From Caulobacteraceae bacterium (lineage in GTDB: Bacteria > Pseudomonadota > Alphaproteobacteria > Caulobacterales > Caulobacteraceae), in contig JAQGII010000520.1 of the NCBI GenBank assembly GCA_028291305.1, forward strand, positions 1 through 5,524: a DNA stretch of 5,524 nucleotides, in the 5' to 3' direction. The notes under the pieces are model-generated. The model was given only the letters and a program-made list of their open reading frames with translations, did no database searches and was not told the origin of the DNA. Within the stretch, counting starts at the first letter, position 1; every line of letters starts with the position of its first letter. A program made the translations under genes and the position numbers. Below are positions 1-5,253 of this stretch, one piece after another.

Positions 1-599
1 TGGCCTCGCCCCTGCGCCGCTTCCGCCCGGACGTGGCCTCCTATCCCGATCGCCCCGGCTTCCTGAAGGCCGACCCCGCGCGGGTCGACCACTGGCGGGG
101 CGTGCTGGCCCAGGCCCCCGCCGGGCCCAAGGTCGGCATCCTGTGGAAGAGCCTGAAGCTGGACGGCGCGCGCCTGCGCTACTTCTCGCCGTTCGACGCC
201 TGGCGGCCGGTGCTGACCACGCCTGGGACGGTGTTCGTCAACCTGCAGTACGGCGAAAGCGACGCCGAGATGGCCGAGGCCCGCGCCCGCCTGGGGGTGG
301 AGCTGTGGCGCCCTCCCGGCATCGACCTGAAGAACGACCTGGACGACGTGGCCGCCCTCGCCTGCGCCCTCGACCTGGTGCTCGGCCCGGCCAACGCCAC
401 CACCAACATCGCCGCCGCCTGCGGGGCCAATGTGTGGCTGATCTCGACTCCGGGCGCCTGGCCCAAGCTCGGCACCGACCGATACCCCTGGTACCCCGCG
501 ACGCGCGTGTTCAACGCCCCGGCCATCGACCCGTGGGGTTCGGTGATGCAGGAGATCGCCGGGGCCCTGGCCAACGGCGTCTCCCCCACGATTTCCTGA
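1..599 (+). CDS. TPR-type flagellin/protein glycosyltransferase, C-terminal part (5' end outside window)
   Basis: The frame is open from the window edge, so the GTG at 33 is an internal valine and not the start; 198 residues are visible. What remains resembles the C-terminal half of a GT-B glycosyltransferase of the kind found behind tetratricopeptide repeats in alphaproteobacteria, including FlmG-like flagellin glycosyltransferases. Visible marks are a first Rossmann strand with KVGILWKS, then FVNLQYGESDAEMAEARARL, a DLDDVAALACALDLVLGPAN stretch, a TTNIAAACGANVWLIS segment typical of the sugar-nucleotide-binding half, and a GTDRYPWYPATRVF motif followed by a terminal DPWGSVMQEIAGAL helix. 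In this family the protein transfers a nonulosonic acid or another activated sugar to flagellin or another protein in the cytoplasm; the acceptor here is inferred. The TPR part, if present, lies upstream of the window. The gene stops at TGA 597-599, about 90 bases before the next start, and no strong terminator is visible in that gap. Confidence 0.7.
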   Translation, partial: ASPLRRFRPDVASYPDRPGFLKADPARVDHWRGVLAQAPAGPKVGILWKSLKLDGARLRYFSPFDAWRPVLTTPGTVFVNLQYGESDAEMAEARARLGVELWRPPGIDLKNDLDDVAALACALDLVLGPANATTNIAAACGANVWLISTPGAWPKLGTDRYPWYPATRVFNAPAIDPWGSVMQEIAGALANGVSPTIS

Positions 600-619
600 T
601 CGCGCGTCGGCCTCCCGCC

Positions 620-644
620 GGAACGGAAGCGGGGCCCCAGGGTT
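620..644 (+). promoter_or_regulatory. Candidate EcfG (SigT-type) general stress promoter
   Basis: GGAAC at 620-624 is followed by 16 bases and then GGTT at 641-644. The EcfG/SigT consensus of alphaproteobacteria is GGAAC, 16-17 bases, CGTT, so this site has a perfect -35 and one mismatch in the -10. It lies about 45 bases before the ATG at 691, a sensible leader length. A chance match is possible because the segment is short and G-rich. Confidence 0.4.
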
Positions 645-690
645 GATGCCGGGAGGCGGCGCAGCTTCGCGCCCATCTCAGGAGACAGCC

Positions 691-1404
691 ATGCCGGACC
701 TGGACCTAGACAACGGCGGCGACCCCCAGGACGAGGCCGAAGTCTTCGACGAAACCCATCGCGAAAACGAACCGGCCGTCGGCAGCGACGACCAACCCGA
801 TGACCCCGACATCGCCGAGGATGTCTATGACGTGACCAGCGCGATCGGCGACGCCGACGACGACCAGTACGAGATGGACGCCGCGGACGCCGGGCCCGAC
901 GACCTGGACCCCGACGATTTCGAGGAAGACGAGGACGAGGACGACGACCTCGACGACGATCTGGAGGACGAGCCGGAGGACGATGACCTCGACGATGGCG
1001 ACGACCTCATCGACCTCGCCGCGGCGGCGCCCCACGACGACGAACCGGGACTGACCTACGTCGACGACGTCGATCTCGTCACCCAGCCCCGCGACGACGA
1101 GGTGGAGAAGTACGAGAGCACCCGGCCGCTGTCGGACGCCCAGTTGCGCGACCTCGGCTACCGGAACGCCGCGTCCCCGGACAACCAGAAGGAGACCGAC
1201 ACCATGGACCCCGAACAAGGCGCCAAGGACAAAACCAAGGGGGCGGCTTGGGAGAAAACCAACGACGAGCTGATCCAGGGGACCGGCGCCAGCGCCGAGG
1301 ACGTCCCCGACGAGGCCGATCCCGGGGAGGATGAGCGCCTGGACGAGGGGCTGGAGGAAACCTTCCCCGCATCCGACCCCGTGTCGGCCAAGCACATCAC
1401 CTGA
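691..1404 (+). CDS. Highly acidic protein of unknown function with C-terminal ETFPASDP motif
   Basis: I chose ATG 691 because GGAGA at 681-685 is ideally placed before it; the in-frame ATG at 643 has no such signal and would add an unlikely leader. The product has 237 residues. Residues 1-130 are dominated by Asp and Glu, densest at about 70-106 where runs of D/E are broken only by Leu, Pro, Phe or Gly. There is no membrane segment or signal peptide, so a soluble, largely disordered cytoplasmic protein is expected. Residues 135-165 (EVEKYESTRPLSDAQLRDLG) are less acidic and could fold. Residues 172-237 look like a separate small protein: a basic KDKTKG patch, a short amphipathic part, then DERLDEGLEETFPASDP, a tail that recurs in short uncharacterised proteobacterial proteins. 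I do not recognise the whole protein. The possible EcfG promoter upstream would suggest stress induction, which is inference. The D/E-rich part could bind cations or basic proteins, with no direct support. Confidence 0.8.
   Translation: MPDLDLDNGGDPQDEAEVFDETHRENEPAVGSDDQPDDPDIAEDVYDVTSAIGDADDDQYEMDAADAGPDDLDPDDFEEDEDEDDDLDDDLEDEPEDDDLDDGDDLIDLAAAAPHDDEPGLTYVDDVDLVTQPRDDEVEKYESTRPLSDAQLRDLGYRNAASPDNQKETDTMDPEQGAKDKTKGAAWEKTNDELIQGTGASAEDVPDEADPGEDERLDEGLEETFPASDPVSAKHIT
1204..1404 (+). CDS. Possible internal in-frame start: 66-residue ETFPASDP small protein
   Basis: Inside the acidic gene and in the same frame, AAGGAGA at 1189-1195 stands 8 bases before ATG 1204, a better ribosome binding site than many gene starts here. 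Translation from it would give MDPEQGAKDKTKG and onward to the ETFPASDP tail, a length and layout like the stand-alone small proteins carrying this tail. Either the long gene makes a short second product, or a once-separate small gene has been joined in frame to an upstream acidic ORF, so that its old leader is now read as QKETDT. The sequence alone cannot choose between these. Confidence 0.35.
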   Translation: MDPEQGAKDKTKGAAWEKTNDELIQGTGASAEDVPDEADPGEDERLDEGLEETFPASDPVSAKHIT

Positions 1405-1413
1405 GCCGCGCGG

Positions 1414-1472
1414 AGAGCCTTTCCGAGCACGTCGGACGGCGAAACCGGGATCCACTTTCGCCTGACGTGCTC
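1414..1472. repeat. Palindromic intergenic repeat, copy 1 (with remnant of a second repeat)
   Basis: The core at 1425-1472 has GAGCACGTC arms (1425-1433 and 1464-1472), inner arms GGCGAAA (1438-1444) and TTTCGCC (1456-1462), and an 11-base loop. By eye it matches the second copy at 4617-4664 at 45 of 48 positions. The preceding AGAGCCTTTCCG (1414-1425) is identical to 4552-4563, the left end of another hairpin repeat, but the rest of that hairpin is missing here. The element fills the gap between two convergent genes and would form a hairpin in either transcript, so it may act as a bidirectional 3'-end structure. It has no T-run on either strand. Confidence 0.9.
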
Positions 1473-1488
1473 TGGGGAGGGCCGGCCG

Positions 1489-1866
1489 TCAGTGCGCTAT
1501 CGGCGCCACCTCGACCACCTTGTAGGTCAAAGGGCGGCCGTCATCGTCGGTGACGGTGACGTATTCGCCGACGGCGAAGCGATGCTGGCCGAGCTTATGG
1601 ATCGGCTCGTCGTCCATGGTCTCGTCCTCGTCGTAATCGAAGAACCAGCGCTCGCCCCGCCGCGCCAGGCGGCCGTCGACCGGATTTTCGTCGGGCGAGA
1701 ACCGGCGCACCTGGCACTGGTCGCGCATGGCGGCGAAGCCCTTCTCGTCCAGATAGCCGTCCGGGGTCAGCGGGGCGGTCACGGTGTAGCCGCGATGGTC
1801 GTCGCCGCCGGCGAACTCAGTGCCCGGGTTGCGGGCCAGGCGCATGACGATACGGGACAAGCTCAT
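1489..1866 (-). CDS. Conserved hypothetical protein, 125 aa
   Basis: ATG at 1866-1864 is preceded on the minus strand by the purine-rich AGAAGAAGA, a weak but usable ribosome binding site. The gene begins 22 bases after the universal stress protein stop, so the two are probably cotranscribed. The protein is soluble with no signal peptide or membrane helix. It opens with SLSRIVMRLARNPG, has a QCQVRRFSPDE segment (51-60) and RRGERWFFDYDEDE (69-82), and ends in a beta-rich part, GEYVTVTDDDG then LTYKVVEV. I recall similar small proteins in alphaproteobacteria annotated only as hypothetical; no enzyme motif is evident. Its only Cys is residue 51 and its His are scattered, so a metal site is not obvious. 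The pairing suggests a role in the same stress or low-oxygen response, which is inference from position. Confidence 0.8.
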   Translation of the reverse strand: MSLSRIVMRLARNPGTEFAGGDDHRGYTVTAPLTPDGYLDEKGFAAMRDQCQVRRFSPDENPVDGRLARRGERWFFDYDEDETMDDEPIHKLGQHRFAVGEYVTVTDDDGRPLTYKVVEVAPIAH

Positions 1867-1888
1867 GGGGTCGGTCTTCTTCTATTGG

Positions 1889-2716
1889 TCAATGTGACAG
1901 GAACAGCGAAGGCTCTTCGGCGGCGAGGAAGGCCTTGGTCGCCCCCCCGAAAATGAACTCCTGCAGCCGCGGATGACCGTAGGCCCCCGCCACGAACAGG
2001 CTGGCGCCCAACTCCCGGGCGGCCCTGAGCAACTGCCCACCCACCTCGCCGGGTCCCTCGACCATTCGGATCTCGGCGCCGACGCCCCGCGCCGCCAGGA
2101 AGGCCTGCAGGGCGGCGGGATCGAAGTCGCGCGGCGAGGCGGCGCGGCAGGACAGGATGACCACCCCGGACGCCTTCTGCAGCAGCGGCAGGGCCGTGCG
2201 CACGGCGCGGCTGGCCTCCTTGCCGCCGTCCCAGGCCACCGCCGCCAAGCCCCTGGTGTCCAGCCCCGGCCGCGCCACGACCACCGGCCGCTGCTCGGCG
2301 GCCACGATCTGCTGGAAGGCCTGCGCCAGGGGACCGCGGCCGCGGGCGGAACCGCTGTCGAACACCACCACGTCGGACAGGCGCCCCTGCATCGACAGGG
2401 CCGACCAGACCGGGGAGTCCAGCGTCACGAACTGCCTGTTCGGGTAGGGACAGGCGGCAAAGGCCGCCTCGGCGGCCTTTTGCCCCTCGGCGGCGGCTTC
2501 CTGGAGGCTTTCCACGGCGGCGATCTGCACCCCGCCCATGAACCCTTCGCCCATCCAGGGCATCAGGTCGGCTACGTCCGCCGGAGTGTAGACGGCGGCC
2601 AGTTCGGCGGAAAAGGTTTCGGCCAGCAGGGCCGCGGCGGCCAGCACGGCGGGATCGCCCTGGCCCCCCGACAGGGGCGCCATGACCCTGGCCCAGGAGA
2701 CGGTTATTGCGGTCAT
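1889..2716 (-). CDS. Universal stress protein, tandem UspA domains
   Basis: The 275-residue product has the length of a two-domain universal stress protein. Domain 1 (about 1-148) is divergent, with a VMAPLSGG first strand and no clear nucleotide motif. Domain 2 (about 155-275) has the AAVAWDGGKEASRAVRTAL beta1-alpha1 signature and, near the end, G244-x2-G247-x9-G257, the UspA ATP-binding pattern, followed by Gly instead of the usual Ser/Thr. UspA proteins are cytoplasmic and are linked to survival under starvation, oxygen limitation and oxidative stress; the biochemical role here is unknown. I chose ATG 2716 because GGTGGA lies just upstream on the minus strand; a GTG at 2767 would add 17 residues with no family counterpart. 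A 22-base gap to the next gene suggests an operon. A FixK/FNR-like box centred about 72 bases before the start points to oxygen-responsive control. Confidence 0.93.
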   Translation of the reverse strand: MTAITVSWARVMAPLSGGQGDPAVLAAAALLAETFSAELAAVYTPADVADLMPWMGEGFMGGVQIAAVESLQEAAAEGQKAAEAAFAACPYPNRQFVTLDSPVWSALSMQGRLSDVVVFDSGSARGRGPLAQAFQQIVAAEQRPVVVARPGLDTRGLAAVAWDGGKEASRAVRTALPLLQKASGVVILSCRAASPRDFDPAALQAFLAARGVGAEIRMVEGPGEVGGQLLRAARELGASLFVAGAYGHPRLQEFIFGGATKAFLAAEEPSLFLSH

Positions 2717-2781
2717 CGTCGATCCACCGTTCTCGATCCGCAGCGGCTTGCTATTGTCCACGTCCACACGGCCGCTTCGCC

Positions 2782-2795
2782 TTGATCCGGGTCAA
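2782..2795 (-). promoter_or_regulatory. FixK/FNR-type operator upstream of the universal stress gene
   Basis: TTGATCCGGGTCAA fits the Crp/Fnr-family FixK/FNR pattern TTGAY-N4-RTCAA exactly, with both half-sites intact. On the minus strand, ACAATA at 2757-2752 could be the -10; a transcript starting near 2745 would put the box centre about 43 bases upstream, close to the -41.5 position typical of activation by this family. The leader would then be about 30 bases. The site lies between divergent genes, so it could also touch the HD hydrolase gene starting at 2842, though no equally good -10 is seen on that side. Confidence 0.75.
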
Positions 2796-2841
2796 CCCCG
2801 GCCCCTAGGAAAGCAAAGCTTCATCTTGAGGAAACGATCTC

Positions 2842-3495
2842 GTGGCGAAAGGGCTGCGTCAAATCCCCGTTCGTGAAAAAGCCCCGCGCGCCTGGCAGCG
2901 TATGCTGTCCGGGCGGCGCCTCGACCTGCTCGACCCCTCGCCGATGGACATCGAGATCGGCGACATCGCCCATGGATTGGCGCGCGTGGCGCGCTGGAAT
3001 GGCCAGACGGTGGGCGAGAACGGCTTTTCCGTCGCCCAGCATTCACTGGTGGTGGAAGAGATTTCGGTGCACCTGGAGCCGCAGCTGGACGTGCGCTGGC
3101 GGCTGGCGGCGCTGCTGCACGACGCCGCGGAATATGTGATCGGCGACATGATCTCGCCGTTCAAGGCCGCGCTGGGCATCGACTACAGGGTTTTCGAGGA
3201 CAGGCTGGAGGGGGCGATCCACATCCGTTTCGGCCTGCCGCCCAAGACCCCGGCCCACGTCAAGGCCCTCATCAAGAAGGCCGACCGCGCCTGCGCCTTC
3301 TTCGAGGCCGTCCAGCTGGCGGGTTTCGAGCGCGCGGAGTCGGTGGCCCTGTTCGGCCTGCCCCCGCGCGGCTATGAGCTGACCATCGAGCCCTGGCCGC
3401 CGTCCGTGGCCCAGGCCCGCTATGTGCAGAAATTCGAGCAGCTGATGGCCCAGATGCCCGTCGCCGGCGCGCCCGCCGCGAGGCGCGAAACGTGA
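2842..3495 (+). CDS. HD-domain phosphohydrolase, YfbR-like (probable 5'-nucleotidase)
   Basis: The gene starts at GTG 2842 with GAGGA at 2828-2832, a spacing of about nine bases; the product has 217 residues. HD-superfamily metal ligands are visible in order: a first His (H44 in GDIAHGLARVARW or H67 in FSVAQHSLVV), H93-D94 in LLHDAAEYVIGDM, and D148 in IKKADR. E97 follows the HD pair as in YfbR, the dNMP 5'-nucleotidase of E. coli. The GDMISPFK segment and late aspartate also fit this subgroup, so the likely reaction is metal-dependent removal of phosphate from a nucleoside monophosphate in the cytoplasm. The substrate is inferred. The last bases overlap the start of the NadQ-like regulator (GTGA, 3492-3495), implying translational coupling and raising the possibility that the enzyme acts in NAD or nucleotide salvage. 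A FixK/FNR box lies about 50 bases upstream but better suits the divergent gene. Confidence 0.85.
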   Translation: MAKGLRQIPVREKAPRAWQRMLSGRRLDLLDPSPMDIEIGDIAHGLARVARWNGQTVGENGFSVAQHSLVVEEISVHLEPQLDVRWRLAALLHDAAEYVIGDMISPFKAALGIDYRVFEDRLEGAIHIRFGLPPKTPAHVKALIKKADRACAFFEAVQLAGFERAESVALFGLPPRGYELTIEPWPPSVAQARYVQKFEQLMAQMPVAGAPAARRET

Positions 3496-4472
3496 GCGCC
3501 GATATCGTCATCGGGCTGTCGGCCGTGGTGCTGACCGTGCGCGACGGCGACGGCGTGGTCCTGACTGTGCGCCCCCACGATCCGAGCGGCGCCCCCTCCC
3601 CCCTGTCCGGCCTGCCCTTCGGCCTGTTCGATCCGGACGGCCGGCGCACCTTCGAACTGGCCCTGCGCGCCTTCGTCACCGACCAGACGCGGTTCGACCT
3701 CGGCTATGTCGAGCAGCTCTACACCTTCGGCGACAAGGGCCGCGACGCCCCCCTGGCCGACGTCGGCGCCGGCGCGGCCCGCGTCATTTCCGTGGGGTAT
3801 CTGGCCCTGACCAACGAGGCCGTCGACACCTCCGCCCCCGACACCGCCTGGTCGCCCTGGGCGCGCTTCTTCCCCTGGGAGGACTGGCGGCGCGGCCGCC
3901 CGCTGCTGATCGACGAGGCCGTCGCCCCGGCCCTGCGCGGCTGGGCCAAGGCCGAAGAGAGCCGGCTGTCCCGCGCCCGGCTGCTGTTCGCCCTGGACGG
4001 CGCCCCGTGGAACGAGGAGCGGGTGCTGGAACGCTACGAGCTGCTCTACGAGGCCGGGCTCGCGCCCGAGGCGGCCCGCGACCGTGAGCGGGCCAGGGGC
4101 GGTCCGGCGCCCGAGCCCGCCAGCTTCGACCCCTTCTTCGGCGAGCCGATGATCTCCGACCACAGGCGCATCCTGGCCACGGGCCTGGGTCGCCTGCGCG
4201 GCAAGCTGAAGTACCGCCCGGTGGTGTTCGAGCTCACGCCGCCGGAATTCACCCTGTCGCGCCTGCAGCGCACGGTCGAGGCCATCGCCGGGGTCGCCCT
4301 GCACAAGCAGAACTTCCGCCGGGTGCTGGAGCGCACCGCCCTGGTGGAGGGCCTCGGCCGCTTCGACGTCGATACGGGGGGCCGGCCGGCCGAGCTGTTC
4401 CGTTTCCGCCGCGAGTTGCTCGACGCCAAGCCGGTTTCCGGCCTGTCCCTGCCGCTGCTGCGCGAGGGCTAG
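3492..4472 (+). CDS. nadQ: NrtR/NadQ-like NAD-biosynthesis regulator (degenerate Nudix domain plus winged helix)
   Basis: GTG 3492 overlaps the upstream stop by four bases, so this gene is probably translated by reinitiation. The 326-residue product has a Nudix-like N-terminal half (about 5-165) and a winged-helix C-terminal half (about 235-310). The Nudix box is degenerate: around LPFGLFDPDGRRTFELALRA and FVTDQTRFDLGYVEQLYTFG the catalytic REUxEE glutamates are absent, so this half should sense rather than hydrolyse. In the NrtR family this fold binds ADP-ribose or related NAD metabolites. The C-terminal LKYRPVVFELTPPEFTLSRL, HKQNFRRVLERTALVE and GRPAELFRFRREL are hallmark NrtR-type DNA-binding segments. 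The alphaproteobacterial COG4111 members are called NadQ and are predicted to control NAD synthesis genes; the symbol rests on that resemblance. No nad gene lies in this window, so its targets must be elsewhere or may include its own operon. Confidence 0.82.
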   Translation: MSADIVIGLSAVVLTVRDGDGVVLTVRPHDPSGAPSPLSGLPFGLFDPDGRRTFELALRAFVTDQTRFDLGYVEQLYTFGDKGRDAPLADVGAGAARVISVGYLALTNEAVDTSAPDTAWSPWARFFPWEDWRRGRPLLIDEAVAPALRGWAKAEESRLSRARLLFALDGAPWNEERVLERYELLYEAGLAPEAARDRERARGGPAPEPASFDPFFGEPMISDHRRILATGLGRLRGKLKYRPVVFELTPPEFTLSRLQRTVEAIAGVALHKQNFRRVLERTALVEGLGRFDVDTGGRPAELFRFRRELLDAKPVSGLSLPLLREG

Positions 4473-4482
4473 ACAAACCAAA

Positions 4483-4507
4483 GCCCCCCGCCGCGAGGAC
4501 GGGGGGC
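4483..4507. terminator. GC-rich hairpin after the nadQ-like gene, terminator candidate
   Basis: GCCCCCCG (4483-4490) pairs perfectly with CGGGGGGC (4500-4507) around a nine-base loop, starting 11 bases after the stop of the regulator gene. On the plus strand the stem follows AAACCAAA and has no T-run after it; on the minus strand it is followed by TTTGGTTTG. It therefore looks a little more like an intrinsic terminator for leftward transcription, but could serve both convergent genes. Confidence 0.6.
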
Positions 4508-4515
4508 CCGGCAGA

Positions 4516-4537
4516 CCGCCTTCCTGGGAGGAGGCGG
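4516..4537. repeat. Second short hairpin in the convergent gap
   Basis: CCGCCTTCCT (4516-4525) pairs with AGGAGGCGG (4529-4537) with one bulged base and a GGG loop. It starts nine bases after the previous stem. It has no T-run and could be part of a compound termination or 3'-protection structure. Confidence 0.5.
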
Positions 4538-4550
4538 AGCTCGAAAAGCC

Positions 4551-4603
4551 TAGAGCCTTTCCGGTTCAAATGGACTTCATTTGAACCGGATAAAAAGGCT
4601 CTA
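4551..4603. repeat. Long palindromic intergenic repeat, TTCAAATG type
   Basis: Outer arms TAGAGCCTTT (4551-4560) and AAAGGCTCTA (4594-4603) and inner arms CCGGTTCAAATG (4561-4572) and CATTTGAACCGG (4578-4589) are all perfect, with a five-base loop and a four-base bulge on the right (4590-4593). This gives 22 paired bases. The AGAGC...GCTCT frame with a CCGGTTCAA core is typical of dispersed palindromes in alphaproteobacterial genomes. A 12-base piece of its left end recurs at 1414-1425. Confidence 0.9.
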
Positions 4604-4613
4604 AATCAAAGTG

Positions 4614-4667
4614 CTAGAGCACGTCTGGCGGCGAAACCGGTATCCACTTTCGCCTGACGTGCTCTAG
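4614..4667. repeat. Palindromic intergenic repeat, copy 2 (GAGCACGTC type)
   Basis: Perfect 12-base arms CTAGAGCACGTC (4614-4625) and GACGTGCTCTAG (4656-4667) enclose inner arms GGCGAAA (4630-4636) and TTTCGCC (4648-4654). The 48-base core differs from copy 1 (1425-1472) at only three positions by eye. The right end overlaps the TAG stop of the leftward outer-membrane gene (4664-4666), so the hairpin begins exactly where that coding sequence ends. Confidence 0.92.
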
Positions 4668-5206
4668 AAGCGGTGCACGTAGCCAACCGCCCAGGTGTCG
4701 GTGTCGCGAGGGGCGGTGGATTCCTGGAAGTCGCGACGGGTGTAGTCGACGCGGATGCCGTTCTTGCCGTCCAGGAAATACTGGGCGCCGGCGCCGTAGT
4801 TGACGCTGTGCGAGGTGTTGTAGCGGTCGCCCGCGGCGGTCGAGGTCTTCAGGTCGGTGTCGCCATAGCCGACACGCGCCAGCAGATCGAACTTGGGCGT
4901 CACGGGATAGTAGCCCACGAGGTAGCCCGCGCCGGACGGCTGTTCGCGAACCGTGGTTTTGACGCCGCCGGCGCCGGTGTAGTGGGAGTCGCTGACCCCG
5001 GTGCCGACCTCGGCCTCGACGCCCCAGTAGGGGCTCAGCTTCAGGCCCATCCGGCCGGTGATCTCGCCCAGGTCGTGGCCGTTGGGGCTCAGGCCTGTAT
5101 AGCCCAGCCCGGCATAGCCCTGCGGAGAGGTCATGGTTTGGGCCAGGGCGGGCGCAGCCGCGCCGGCCAGACCGATGGCGGCAGTAGCAATAATCAGAGA
5201 CTTCAT
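4664..5206 (-). CDS. Small outer-membrane beta-barrel protein (OmpA-like/porin-family fold)
   Basis: ATG 5206 is preceded on the minus strand by AGGAG (5218-5214) at a seven-base spacing; a longer in-frame start would put 24 residues before the signal peptide and is rejected. The 180-residue precursor begins MKSLIIATAAIGLAGAAAP with a likely cleavage after A22 (ALA-Q). The mature part alternates polar and hydrophobic residues in strands of barrel type: YAGLGYTGL, ITGRMGLKLSPYWGVEAEVG, AGYLVGYYPV, FDLLARVGYG, SVNYGAGAQYFL, GIRVDYTRRDF, and TWAVGYVHRF with a terminal Phe, the signal read by the BAM complex. Length and strand number fit an eight-stranded barrel. Its role is unknown: a structural membrane protein or a stress-responsive OmpW/OmpX-like protein are possibilities. 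A TTGACC at 5285-5280 on the minus strand could be a -35, without a convincing -10. The stop codon lies inside repeat copy 2. Confidence 0.88.
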   Translation of the reverse strand: MKSLIIATAAIGLAGAAAPALAQTMTSPQGYAGLGYTGLSPNGHDLGEITGRMGLKLSPYWGVEAEVGTGVSDSHYTGAGGVKTTVREQPSGAGYLVGYYPVTPKFDLLARVGYGDTDLKTSTAAGDRYNTSHSVNYGAGAQYFLDGKNGIRVDYTRRDFQESTAPRDTDTWAVGYVHRF

Positions 5207-5253
5207 TGGTATACTCCTAGCAAATCCTTGCGGACTGCGAAGGATAACGCCGG

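Noticed and set aside
33..599. GTG 33 as the start of a 188-aa protein
   Set aside because: The frame continues open to the window edge with family-like sequence, and there is no ribosome binding site; the gene is truncated by the window.
643..690. Upstream ATG 643 as start of the acidic gene
   Set aside because: No Shine-Dalgarno sequence is seen, and GGAGA at 681-685 fits ATG 691 well.
706..1455. Long leftward ORF of 249 aa, and a Ser/Arg-rich 61-aa ORF within it
   Set aside because: Both are reverse-strand images of the Asp/Glu-rich coding sequence, producing Val/Leu or Ser runs with no family resemblance.
1480..1487. GGCCGGCC palindrome
   Set aside because: A simple GC palindrome expected by chance in such GC-rich DNA, with no functional context.
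2717..2767. GTG 2767 as the universal stress protein start
   Set aside because: It would add 17 residues outside the family and place the start within the presumed promoter; ATG 2716 has a better upstream signal.
1973..2785. Rightward 270-aa ORF opposite the universal stress gene
   Set aside because: It is Gly/Arg/His-rich antisense translation of a clear UspA gene; high GC keeps the frame open.
3420..4481. Leftward 353-aa ORF opposite the nadQ-like gene
   Set aside because: The product is Gln/Gly/Ala-rich low-complexity antisense; the plus strand carries a recognisable two-domain regulator.
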